DNA of 36,514 nt. Origin: Bacillota bacterium (lineage in GTDB: Bacteria; Bacillota; Negativicutes; Sporomusales; Sporomusaceae). Numbering within the stretch: position 1 is the first letter of the stretch; every line of letters starts with the position of its first letter. Location: positions 1 to 36,514 of the forward strand of contig JAEWGR010000138.1 in the NCBI GenBank assembly GCA_023388195.1, in the 5' to 3' direction. The position numbers and the translations under genes are program-made. The notes under the pieces were generated by a model. The model saw nothing but the letters and a program-made list of their open reading frames with translations, was not told where the DNA came from and did not search any database. Positions 7,798 to 14,892 of the stretch are shown in pieces.

Positions 7798-7921
7798 TAC
7801 AAGATTGACCGGTGTGTACTTGTATTTCAGCCGGCAATATCTTACAATGTAAAAGTTAACTGTATTCATTCAAACATTCTGGCTGAAAAAATCAATCAGC
7901 TCTAAAGGTGGAGTAATATTC

Positions 7922-9031
7922 ATGAGCACTAATCTTGAAGTTGGTATTGTCGGTTTGCCTAATGTAGGTAAAAGCACGTTGTTTAACGCGATTACCAAAG
8001 CCGGGGCCGAGGCTGCTAACTATCCTTTTTGTACAATCGAACCCAATGTCGGTGTTGTTGATGTTCCTGATGACCGCCTGGCAAAATTAACTGAAATGTA
8101 CAAACCCAAGCAGCGGACTTTACCAGCTGCCATGAGGTTTGTGGATATTGCCGGCCTGGTGCAGGGCGCAGCCCAGGGGGAAGGCCTTGGCAATAAATTT
8201 TTATCCCACATCCGTCAGGTTGACGCAGTGGCGCAGGTCGTCAGATGTTTTTCTGACGATAATATCACCCATGTGGCAGGTAGTCTGGATCCGTTGCGGG
8301 ATATTGATATTATCAATACCGAACTATGCCTGGCCGACCTGGAGACAGTGGAGAAACGCATTGACCGTGTCCAAAAGCTGCTTAAAAGCGGCGATAAAAA
8401 AGCCCCGGCCGAGCTGGAAGTGCTAAAAACTGTGCACCAGGCCCTGGCCGATGGCCAGCCCGCACGGCGGGTTGTAACTGACGGGGATATGGCAGAAGTT
8501 ATCAAAGACTTGTTTTTGCTGACGTTAAAACCAACACTGTTTGTTGCCAATGTTAGTGAAGAGGAAGCCGCTGACGCCAGTGCGAATCCACATGTGGCTA
8601 AAGTTAAAGAATATGCGGCCCGGGAAGGGGCGGAAGTCATTATTGTTTCTGCCAAGGTGGAGTCAGAAATTGCTGAGCTGCCTGATACTGAGGCCTGTGA
8701 ATTTTTAGCCGATTTAGGTTTAGATGAATCGGGGCTCGACAAATTGATTCGGGCAAGTTTCAAGCTGCTCGGTCTCATGACATTTTTTACAGCCGGTGAG
8801 CAGGAAGTGCGGGCCTGGACAATCGTTCGCGGAACAAAAGCACCGCAGGCTGCCGGTAAGATTCACAGTGATATTGAACGTGGTTTCATCAGGGCTGAGA
8901 TTGTGTCCTATACCGATTTGATGACAGCCGGCTCTCACAATGCGGCTAAGGAAAAAGGCTGGGTACGTCTTGAAGGTAAAGAATATATTATGCAGGACGG
9001 CGATGTAACCTATTTTAGATTTAATGTATAG
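7922..9031 (+). CDS. ychF: Redox-regulated ribosome-binding ATPase YchF/EngD
   Basis: This 369-aa Obg-family P-loop protein has G1 GLPNVGKS at residues 11-18, G3 region DIAGLVQGAAQGEGLGNKFL and the ATP-favouring motif NVSEE in place of NKxD. A coiled-coil insert lies around residues 125-200, and the C-terminal TGS domain contains AWTIVRGTKAPQAAGKIHSD and ends in YFRFNV. YchF hydrolyses ATP and associates with ribosomes. The ATG at 7922 is preceded by AAAGGTGGAG. It ends in a strong terminator, so it is transcriptionally separated from the exporter gene that follows. Confidence 0.97.
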   Translation: MSTNLEVGIVGLPNVGKSTLFNAITKAGAEAANYPFCTIEPNVGVVDVPDDRLAKLTEMYKPKQRTLPAAMRFVDIAGLVQGAAQGEGLGNKFLSHIRQVDAVAQVVRCFSDDNITHVAGSLDPLRDIDIINTELCLADLETVEKRIDRVQKLLKSGDKKAPAELEVLKTVHQALADGQPARRVVTDGDMAEVIKDLFLLTLKPTLFVANVSEEEAADASANPHVAKVKEYAAREGAEVIIVSAKVESEIAELPDTEACEFLADLGLDESGLDKLIRASFKLLGLMTFFTAGEQEVRAWTIVRGTKAPQAAGKIHSDIERGFIRAEIVSYTDLMTAGSHNAAKEKGWVRLEGKEYIMQDGDVTYFRFNV

Positions 9032-9056
9032 AGCGGGCTGCCTGCCGCTCTTTTTC
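9030..9056 (+). terminator. ychF intrinsic terminator
   Basis: AGAGCGG pairs with CCGCTCT around an 8-nt loop, followed by five T. It overlaps the stop codon of ychF. Confidence 0.88.
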
Positions 9057-9150
9057 TGTCTGCCAGACGTCATGTTTTAGCTGAAACACCCATCAAAGAA
9101 TGAAAAATTGTTATTTTTCAGGATAGAATTGATAACTAAATTCTGTTGAC

Positions 9151-9241
9151 ATAAGTTCGCCTATACCCTAAAGGGCACAGGCGGCTTCTGCCGGCGTCCC
9201 GAGGGACTTGGCACAAGCCAAGCCCTTTTCTTATTTTAGGG
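9151..9241 (+). repeat. Intergenic structured repeat, copy B (leader of fsr)
   Basis: Terminal ATAAG (9151-9155) pairs with CTTAT (9230-9234). Inside are CGGC-TTCT-GCCG (9182-9193) and CTTGG-CACAAG-CCAAG (9207-9222) followed by TTTTCTT. Longer pairings are also possible: AAAGGGC (9170-9176) with GCCCTTT (9222-9228), and CCCTAAA (9166-9172) with TTTAGGG (9235-9241), which overlaps the GGGAGG of the next gene. Alternative folds could therefore hide or expose that ribosome binding site. Confidence 0.65.
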
Positions 9242-9251
9242 AGGGATCGGT

Positions 9252-10460
9252 GTGAATAAACCATCAAAGACATCAAATTTTTTTAATATTACTTTGCTGG
9301 GGGCCGGGCATTTTTGCAGTGATTTTTATGCCAATTTTTTACCGGCGCTACTGCCGATTGTTATGGTTAAACTGGGGCTTTCCCTGACTATGAGTGGGAT
9401 GCTGGTGATGGTTTATTCGGTAATTTCCAGTGTGTTACAGCCGGTCAGCGGCTATATCATTGATAAACACGGTTTTGCCTGGCTTATCCTGATTACGACA
9501 CCGGTTAGTGCTTTTTTCATCTGTTTGTCTGGTTTGGCAGATAGCCAGCTAACCTTGTTTCTCCTGGTTGGCCTGGCTGGGCTGGGGGCATCAGTATTCC
9601 ATCCGCTGGCGGCCAGCCTCATGGGTAAAGTGGTAACCGCTGAGACTAAGGGAACGGCCATGTCAATTTTTATATTTGGCGGCAATGTTGGTTATGCCGT
9701 GGCCCCGGCGGTTATTTTATATTTACTGCATATTACCGGCCCAGCCGGCCTGTTGTGGCTAATCCTGCCGGCGTTGGTGGTAACAGGGGCCTCTTACTTG
9801 TCTGGTTTGCATAAAATTAACCTCCGCCCGGTTGCGAGCCGGGTAAAAAATGCGGATAATAAACAAGCAGACCGGTGGTATCGCTCCCGCAGTCTCATTA
9901 TGCTGAATATTGTTAATGCCCTGCGTTCCTGGATGCAAGTGGCTTTACCTACTTTTTTACCGGTGGCACTGGCTGCTGCCGGCCAGCCGCCGGCTGTAGC
10001 CGCCAGCATGCTTACGGTATTTTTATTAAGTGGGGCCTGCGGCGCCTTATTTGGCGGCTGGCTGGGAGACAAAATCGGCCGTAAAGCCGGTTTTATCGGG
10101 TCTTTACTGTTATGCCTGCCTGCTACCTACTTGTTTTTGTGTGATTTTACTCCATCGCTGGTTAGCTACAGCCTGCTTGCACTCAGTGGGGCCTTACTTC
10201 AGAGTACGGCACCGACATCAGTTGTCTGGGCACAGGAGCTTATACCGGACAAGGCCGCGATGGCATCGGGTATGATGCTGGGATTGTCTTTTGGATTGGG
10301 CGGCGTTGGCGCGGCAATAACGGGAGCCTTGGGTGATTATATTGGGATTATTGAGGCACTGAGGTGGTCGCTTATTTCGCTGGGGCTGGCCCTGGTGTTG
10401 GCTTTAACTATTCCTCAGCCCGCAAAGCACCCTGCCAGCAGTCAAATTCAGAATATCTAA
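9252..10460 (+). CDS. fsr: MFS transporter, fosmidomycin resistance (Fsr) type
   Basis: This 402-aa protein has about 12 predicted helices. The N-terminal part (GAGHFCSDFYANFLPALLPI) and the motif GGWLGDKIGRKAGF in the central loop fit the Fsr branch of the major facilitator superfamily, inner-membrane drug:H+ antiporters. GTG at 9252 follows GGGAGG. It has no obvious partner genes and lies between ychF and rpsF, which are usually adjacent; it also has its own leader with a structured repeat. The physiological substrate is unknown; fosmidomycin is the name of the family, not a demonstrated substrate here. Confidence 0.85.
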   Translation: MNKPSKTSNFFNITLLGAGHFCSDFYANFLPALLPIVMVKLGLSLTMSGMLVMVYSVISSVLQPVSGYIIDKHGFAWLILITTPVSAFFICLSGLADSQLTLFLLVGLAGLGASVFHPLAASLMGKVVTAETKGTAMSIFIFGGNVGYAVAPAVILYLLHITGPAGLLWLILPALVVTGASYLSGLHKINLRPVASRVKNADNKQADRWYRSRSLIMLNIVNALRSWMQVALPTFLPVALAAAGQPPAVAASMLTVFLLSGACGALFGGWLGDKIGRKAGFIGSLLLCLPATYLFLCDFTPSLVSYSLLALSGALLQSTAPTSVVWAQELIPDKAAMASGMMLGLSFGLGGVGAAITGALGDYIGIIEALRWSLISLGLALVLALTIPQPAKHPASSQIQNI

Positions 10461-10478
10461 CAGTTTGTACTATTCCTC

Positions 10479-10508
10479 TTGCATTTTCCAGATAGATAGT
10501 GATATAAT
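10479..10508 (+). promoter_or_regulatory. Sigma-A promoter of rpsF-ssb-rpsR
   Basis: TTGCAT at 10479-10484 and TATAAT at 10503-10508 are separated by 18 nt. The predicted start leaves a leader of about 90 nt before rpsF. Confidence 0.75.
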
Positions 10509-10536
10509 TATTTAGTCGCAGCTACATAGTGTGACA

Positions 10537-10580
10537 TGGTTTTGTTATTCAAAACCTTCCCTGCTCCCTAAATGGGAGCC
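10537..10580 (+). promoter_or_regulatory. rpsF leader hairpins (possible S6:S18 autoregulatory site)
   Basis: GGTTTT/AAAACC (10538-10556) and GCTCCC-TAAAT-GGGAGC (10563-10579) form two hairpins just before the AGGAGGAGG of rpsF. In many bacteria the S6:S18 complex binds a leader structure of its own mRNA. The position fits, but I cannot match the known motif base by base. Confidence 0.4.
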
Positions 10581-10606
10581 AATAGTCCAAAGGAGGAGGT
10601 GATTTC

Positions 10607-10891
10607 GTGAGAAAATACGAAGTCGTGATTATTGTTAAGCCTAATGACGAAGAGGTTACCAATGCAACCATTGCCAAGTTCGAAAATATTATTAAGAACA
10701 CTGGTGGTACAATCGACAAGGTTGACCGCTGGGGCAAAAAGCGTCTGGCTTATGAAGTAAAAGATTTCATGGAAGGGTATTATACCCTGATTAACTTCAC
10801 TGCCGAGCCAGCTACGGTATTTGAGCTGGAGCGGGTGCTGAAGATTACTGATGAGATTCTTAAGCACATGGTTATTCGCTTGGAAGATTAA
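10607..10891 (+). CDS. rpsF: 30S ribosomal protein S6
   Basis: This 94-aa protein starts MRKYEVVIIVKPN, contains the S6 core GGTIDKVDRWGKKRLAYEVKDF and ends in VIRLED. S6 binds S18 on the central domain of 16S rRNA. GTG at 10607 follows a very strong AGGAGGAGG. It is the first gene of the rpsF-ssb-rpsR operon. Confidence 0.97.
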   Translation: MRKYEVVIIVKPNDEEVTNATIAKFENIIKNTGGTIDKVDRWGKKRLAYEVKDFMEGYYTLINFTAEPATVFELERVLKITDEILKHMVIRLED

Positions 10892-10918
10892 TTTTGTAGC
10901 CAGGAGGTGTGAGGATAT

Positions 10919-11317
10919 ATGAATAAAGTCATCCTTGTCGGCCGCTTGGCGCAAGATCCGGAAGTGAGATATACCCAGAGCGGCAAAGCTGTTGCCTCTT
11001 TTTCACTGGCCGTCAATCGTTTTGGCGGTGGTGCTCAGGGGCAAAACAATGCTGACTTTATCCCGGTTGTTGCCTGGGAGAAACTGGCCGAGACATGCGG
11101 AAACAATCTTACCAAAGGTCAGCGGGTACTAGTCGAGGGTCGTCTGCAGATCCGCTCATATGAAGCAAATGATGGGCAGAAACGTCGCATCGCCGAAGTG
11201 GTAGCGCAGTCCATTGAATTCCTGGAACGTAAACAGGCGTCAAGTGGTGACGCTGGGAATATAGATATAAATTCGTTCGGCAAAGATGTCTTCCCTGAAG
11301 AGGAAATACCGTTTTAA
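10919..11317 (+). CDS. ssb: Single-stranded DNA-binding protein
   Basis: This 132-aa protein has an OB-fold at residues 1-105 (MNKVILVGRLAQDPEVRYTQ, VAWEKLAETCGNNLTKGQRV, VEGRLQIRSYE). A short tail ends in FPEEEIPF, the acidic tip that recruits replication proteins. It coats single-stranded DNA in replication and repair. It starts at ATG 10919 after AGGAGGTG. The linker is shorter than in many SSBs. Confidence 0.97.
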   Translation: MNKVILVGRLAQDPEVRYTQSGKAVASFSLAVNRFGGGAQGQNNADFIPVVAWEKLAETCGNNLTKGQRVLVEGRLQIRSYEANDGQKRRIAEVVAQSIEFLERKQASSGDAGNIDINSFGKDVFPEEEIPF

Positions 11318-11333
11318 AAAGGGGGGTAAATGA

Positions 11334-11570
11334 ATGGCTATGAAACGTGAAAGAGGCCGTAAACCGAAGAAAAAGGTTTGTAGCTTTTGTGTTGATAAAG
11401 TAAGCTCTATTGACTACAAAGATCTTCCGAAACTGCGCCGGTACACCACCGAGCGGGGCAAAATTCTGCCGCGCCGCATTTCTGGTAACTGCGCCAAGCA
11501 TCAACGTCAAATGACGTTAGCTGTTAAACGCGCTCGTAATATCGCTCTTCTGCCGTTTACCGCAGAATAA
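11334..11570 (+). CDS. rpsR: 30S ribosomal protein S18
   Basis: This 78-aa basic protein contains the S18 core: VCSFCVDKVSSIDYKDLPKL, RRYTTERGKILPRRISGNCA and KHQRQMTLAVKRARNIALLP. It keeps Cys16 and Cys19 (CSFC) and Cys53, suggesting a zinc-type (C+) S18. The start is preceded by AAGGGGGG. It is the last gene of the operon and is followed by a terminator. Confidence 0.97.
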   Translation: MAMKRERGRKPKKKVCSFCVDKVSSIDYKDLPKLRRYTTERGKILPRRISGNCAKHQRQMTLAVKRARNIALLPFTAE

Positions 11571-11589
11571 GGCGATCATATTGTGACCT

Positions 11590-11632
11590 AAAGAGTAAGA
11601 ATGCCTCTTGTCTAGGCTTCTTACTCTTTTTT
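11590..11632 (+). terminator. rpsF-ssb-rpsR terminator
   Basis: AAAGAGTAAGAA pairs with TTCTTACTCTTT; an inner GCCT/AGGC extends the stem, and a run of T follows. Confidence 0.9.
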
Positions 11633-11650
11633 ACATCATCAAAAAGTATA

Positions 11651-11730
11651 GGTTTCTGATCATAAGTAAGAATGGCTGAGGATTCTGCCGGCCTCCTGAG
11701 GGACTTGGCACAAGCTAAGTCTTTTCTTAT
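11651..11730 (+). repeat. Intergenic structured repeat, copy C
   Basis: Its first 20 bases (11651-11670) are identical to 25351-25370 in copy E. Terminal ATAAG (11662-11666) pairs with CTTAT (11726-11730). GAGG/CCTC (11678-11695) encloses the TTCT block, and GACTTGG-CACAAG-CTAAGTC (11702-11721) is followed by TTTTCTTAT, resembling an intrinsic terminator. Confidence 0.68.
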
Positions 11731-11782
11731 CCACAGAATTAACGAAATGCAGAGTTTGATTTCAGTGACAGGAAAAGTCTGA

Positions 11783-11848
11783 CACCAAAGGGCACCGCCG
11801 GCTTCTATCGGCGTCCTGGAGGATTTGGTACAAACCAAGTTTTCTAAC
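11783..11848 (+). repeat. Intergenic structured repeat, copy D
   Basis: It contains AAAGGGCACCGCCGG, then GCCG-gcTTCTat-CGGC (11797-11812), then ATTTGG-TACAAA-CCAAGT (11823-11840) and TTTTCTAAC. It lies 52 nt after copy C and about 110 nt before the histidine kinase start. Confidence 0.65.
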
Positions 11849-11958
11849 AAAAAGGAAATATGTTGACAGTATGGAATATATACCCATGTCGAATGTTGGT
11901 GCAGGCTGGGCAAAATGTAATAAAACCGCCTGGCAGCTGAGTACCGGGAGGTAAATCT

Positions 11959-13461
11959 ATGCAATATGACACTTCCTCTATATTACTGGAAAACATCAGC
12001 GATGGATACTTTGCTCTTGATACTAATTGGCGGTTTACGTATGCTAATGGCAAAGCGCAAAAAATACTGCGAAAAACCTGGGAGGAGCTAATTGGCCAGG
12101 ATATTCATGTTGTGCTGGCAGCCGGGCGGGGTCATTCTTTTTTGTGCAAATATCAGGAAGCTGTGGCAACAGGGCAGGTGGTTGAGTCTGAATTACTAGT
12201 TGAGGAATATAATATTTGGATGAAAAGCAGGGCCGTGCCCTATCCCGGTGGATTACTTGTTTTTTGTCAGGATGTAACTACTGAGCGGTATTTGTGGAAG
12301 TTGCCGGACATTTTCAGCAGCATTAGAAAATTATCAGAATGGATCACCGATATTGACCATTTTATGCAGGTGATTGTTTCCTCCCTGACAACAGGCCTGG
12401 ACTGTCACGCAGCTGTGGGGTGCAGGAATGAACAGGACAGCTGGCAGATCAAATATGTATATAATCAATCGCCGGATATTATTGGGGGTCAGCTACCTGA
12501 CTGCATTATGCCGCCCCTAAAGGCCGCAATTAGCAGGCGGCAACCGGTAGTATTCGAGCCTGCGGCTGATTTTGATGGCGCAGAGTGTAGGGATGACATT
12601 TGTGCTCGAGATAGAACTTTGGTTATACCCTTATTCGTCCGCGGCGACCGCGTAATCGGGTGTATACTCTTTGATAATTTGCCTGTGGGCTTCAATGAAG
12701 CGCAAATAGTATTCGCCAAGCAGGCCATGGAGTTTATGGAGCTATTTTTAACTAATGCCTATGATATAACTGAGATCAAAATTATGGAGAAAGAAATGCA
12801 ACATCTGGACAGATTAAATCTGGTCGGCCAGTTAGCAGCCGGTATCAGTCATGAAGTCCGCAATCCAATGACAACGGTGCGGGGGTTTCTCCAAATGTTG
12901 ATGAAGAAAGATGGCTGCCAACAATATCAAGAATATTTCGAATTAATGATTGGCGAGCTTGATCGTGCCAATTCGATTATTTCTGAGTTCCTGTCAGTCG
13001 CTAAGCCCAGGCAGCCTGATTGCAATGAAGCCAATCTAAATAATATTATCCGTGCTATTGAACCATTACTGACAACAGATGCGTTGATTGCGAGCAAGCA
13101 TGTAGTGCTTGAACTGGGCACTGTGCATAATCTGTATGTAGATGAAAAAGAGATTCGCCAGCTATTGCTGAATTTAGTACGGAATGGCCTGGAGGCTATG
13201 CCGCGAACAGGTACTATAGTGGTTAGGACATATGAAGAGAACGAGCAGGTGATTTTGGTAGTACAAGATGAGGGTGAAGGGATTCCGAGTCATATTATCA
13301 AACGTTTAGGTACCCCCTTTTTAACCAGTAAAGCCAATGGTACCGGCCTGGGTTTAGCGGTTTGTTATGGAATTGCCAGCAGGCACAATGCGCAAATAGA
13401 GATTACCACTGGTTCAACCGGTACTACTGTATATGTAAAGTTTACAAAAAAACAGGGTTAA
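11959..13461 (+). CDS. PAS-GAF sensor histidine kinase (sporulation-kinase-like, orphan)
   Basis: This 500-aa protein has no transmembrane segment. Residues 5-115 form a PAS domain (ISDGYFALDTNWRFTYANGK) and residues about 125-275 look like a GAF domain. The HisKA region has phospho-acceptor His298 in GISHEVRNP, followed by an HATPase with N box LLNLVRNGLEAM, G1 DEGEGIP and G2 GTGLGLAVCYG. The H-box style and the absence of an adjacent response regulator resemble cytoplasmic kinases feeding the Spo0 phosphorelay; this link is inferred. ATG at 11959 follows GGGAGG. A weak GC hairpin (AGGCC/GGCCT, 13498-13530) with TTTC follows the stop. Confidence 0.87.
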   Translation: MQYDTSSILLENISDGYFALDTNWRFTYANGKAQKILRKTWEELIGQDIHVVLAAGRGHSFLCKYQEAVATGQVVESELLVEEYNIWMKSRAVPYPGGLLVFCQDVTTERYLWKLPDIFSSIRKLSEWITDIDHFMQVIVSSLTTGLDCHAAVGCRNEQDSWQIKYVYNQSPDIIGGQLPDCIMPPLKAAISRRQPVVFEPAADFDGAECRDDICARDRTLVIPLFVRGDRVIGCILFDNLPVGFNEAQIVFAKQAMEFMELFLTNAYDITEIKIMEKEMQHLDRLNLVGQLAAGISHEVRNPMTTVRGFLQMLMKKDGCQQYQEYFELMIGELDRANSIISEFLSVAKPRQPDCNEANLNNIIRAIEPLLTTDALIASKHVVLELGTVHNLYVDEKEIRQLLLNLVRNGLEAMPRTGTIVVRTYEENEQVILVVQDEGEGIPSHIIKRLGTPFLTSKANGTGLGLAVCYGIASRHNAQIEITTGSTGTTVYVKFTKKQG

Positions 13462-13566
13462 ATAAATTGGCAATTATTAATACTTATTCATCTTATACCA
13501 GGCCTTGGTTCTACACCGGGGCCTTTCATTGATTTTCCTTAGTTACCAAGAAGGAAATAATAGTGT

Positions 13567-13598
13567 CTCCTTAGAATATAATAAGATGGACTAAGGAG
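13567..13598 (+). promoter_or_regulatory. Inverted repeat around a -10 box before the MazG-like gene
   Basis: CTCCTTAG (13567-13574) and CTAAGGAG (13591-13598) are perfect inverted repeats with 16 nt between. TATAAT (13577-13582) lies in the spacer, and the right arm contains the AAGGAGG ribosome binding site. No convincing -35 is present. It may be an operator, or an RBS-masking hairpin in longer transcripts. Confidence 0.45.
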
Positions 13599-13606
13599 GG
13601 GGTTTA

Positions 13607-13915
13607 GTGTTCTCCCAAGAATCGGATATCTTGAGAAAGATTAGGCTAATTGAAGGCTTAAAGGCTGATCTTTTGGCTGAAGTGGGTAAACTATATCAGG
13701 CAATGGCCCGCAATCAGCGGGAAGCTATTGGCGAAGCGCTGGCTCAGGTTGTTATTTCAGTCTACGTTTTAGGGCGCAGATTGGGGATTGATTATCCAGA
13801 GATGGATGAGGCTGTAAATACTAAGCTTGGGCACAATATAAACCAGGAACCTGAAGTTGAACGTTGGTTTGGAGATATGAGCGAATACCGCCGCCATCTC
13901 CGCCAGAAGAGGTGA
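13607..13915 (+). CDS. MazG-like family protein
   Basis: This all-helical 102-aa protein has the pattern EGLKADLLAEVGKLYQAMAR and EALAQVVISVYVLGRRLGIDYPEMDEAV, as in short MazG-like proteins of clostridia and Negativicutes. MazG-fold enzymes hydrolyse nucleoside triphosphates, but this short version has few acidic metal ligands, so activity is uncertain. GTG at 13607 follows AAGGAGGGGG. The yybS-like gene starts 3 nt after its stop, so it heads the yybS-gdpP-rplI transcript. Confidence 0.75.
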   Translation: MFSQESDILRKIRLIEGLKADLLAEVGKLYQAMARNQREAIGEALAQVVISVYVLGRRLGIDYPEMDEAVNTKLGHNINQEPEVERWFGDMSEYRRHLRQKR

Positions 13916-13918
13916 AAT

Positions 13919-14878
13919 ATGCAAAAAACTCCAGTCAGACCGATCGTTGAAGGCGGGATACTTACCGCTGTTGCTATACTTTTTGCTTTAATCAGCACGT
14001 ATGTTCCTGTTATTGGGGCTTTTGTCAACCTGATTTGGCCTGTTCCTATCGTACTTCTCGGGGTACGGCATGGATATAGATGGAGTATCCTGGCTGTTGT
14101 TGCATCAGGCATCATAATCGCACTCCTCATGCATCCGCTCACTGCTGTTTCAGTTGTTGTCGGGTTTGGATTAATTGGGATTGCGCTAGGTTTTGCGCTT
14201 AGACAGGGTTTTTCACCTGCAAAAACCTTACTTTTAGGGTCGGCGGCATCGCTGGTGTCCAAAGCAGCTGTTATCGCCATTACGGCAACGGTAATGGGGT
14301 TTAACCCGCTCAACCTGCAAACAGAGGCGATGGTTAAAGGCCTGGAGCAAGCGATGAATTTTTACCGGACTATGGGGATGAAGGCGGAAGATCTGGCTCA
14401 GATGGAGGCTGCTATGCGGCCAATGATTGATCTTATGAAGATTATTTTACCTGCCGGCTTTGCATTGGCAGCTGTTGTGGATACCTTTCTTAACTTCCAG
14501 GTGGCTAAGGCGGTGTTAGGAAGGCTTGGTCACCGGGTTGAGCCTTTTCCCCCGTTTCGCCACTGGACCGTACCTCGCGCTACCATATATGCTTTGGTGG
14601 TTTCATTACTGGCCCTCTACTGGGGAAAGTCACGGGAGTTCGAACTCTTATATAATGCCGGTATGAATCTGCAGGTAATTGCTACCATGCTGCTGACTGT
14701 TCAGGGATTGGCTGTCTTTTACTTCCTTGCCGATAAATACAATTTGTCAAGACTTGTACGAGGTATTATACTATTCTTGATCTTCTCTAACGGGATCTTC
14801 ATGCAGGCCATAATTGTCGGCGGCGCGTTCGATCTGATTTTCGACTATCGTCAACTGCGTGCTCCGCGTTTGGAGTAA
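13919..14878 (+). CDS. DUF2232 membrane protein (YybS-like)
   Basis: This 319-aa protein has about eight predicted membrane segments, beginning VRPIVEGGILTAVAILFALISTYVPVIGAF, the usual opening of YybS/DUF2232. A hydrophilic loop (residues about 138-185, with ALEQAM/MEAAMRP-like helices) separates two membrane halves. Its function is unknown; a relation to S-component-like transporters has been suggested from the fold. It precedes gdpP and rplI as in Bacillus. ATG at 13919 follows AGAGGTG. Confidence 0.87.
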   Translation: MQKTPVRPIVEGGILTAVAILFALISTYVPVIGAFVNLIWPVPIVLLGVRHGYRWSILAVVASGIIIALLMHPLTAVSVVVGFGLIGIALGFALRQGFSPAKTLLLGSAASLVSKAAVIAITATVMGFNPLNLQTEAMVKGLEQAMNFYRTMGMKAEDLAQMEAAMRPMIDLMKIILPAGFALAAVVDTFLNFQVAKAVLGRLGHRVEPFPPFRHWTVPRATIYALVVSLLALYWGKSREFELLYNAGMNLQVIATMLLTVQGLAVFYFLADKYNLSRLVRGIILFLIFSNGIFMQAIIVGGAFDLIFDYRQLRAPRLE

Positions 14879-14892
14879 GAGGAGGGATTTAA

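Larger units (their letters stand above)
11571..11958 (+). other. Intergenic region rpsR to histidine kinase
   Basis: These 388 bases hold the rpsR terminator and then two tandem copies (C and D) of the structured repeat. A TTGACA at 11863-11868 is visible but no good -10 lies 16-18 nt downstream. I see no credible coding frame. Confidence 0.6.

Noticed and set aside
9151..9241. c-di-GMP (GEMM-I), manganese (yybP-ykoY) or other known riboswitch for the repeated element
   Set aside because: Block order partly recalls GGGCAC/GGGAC motifs, but the tetraloop-receptor and junction bases of these classes are missing in all copies.
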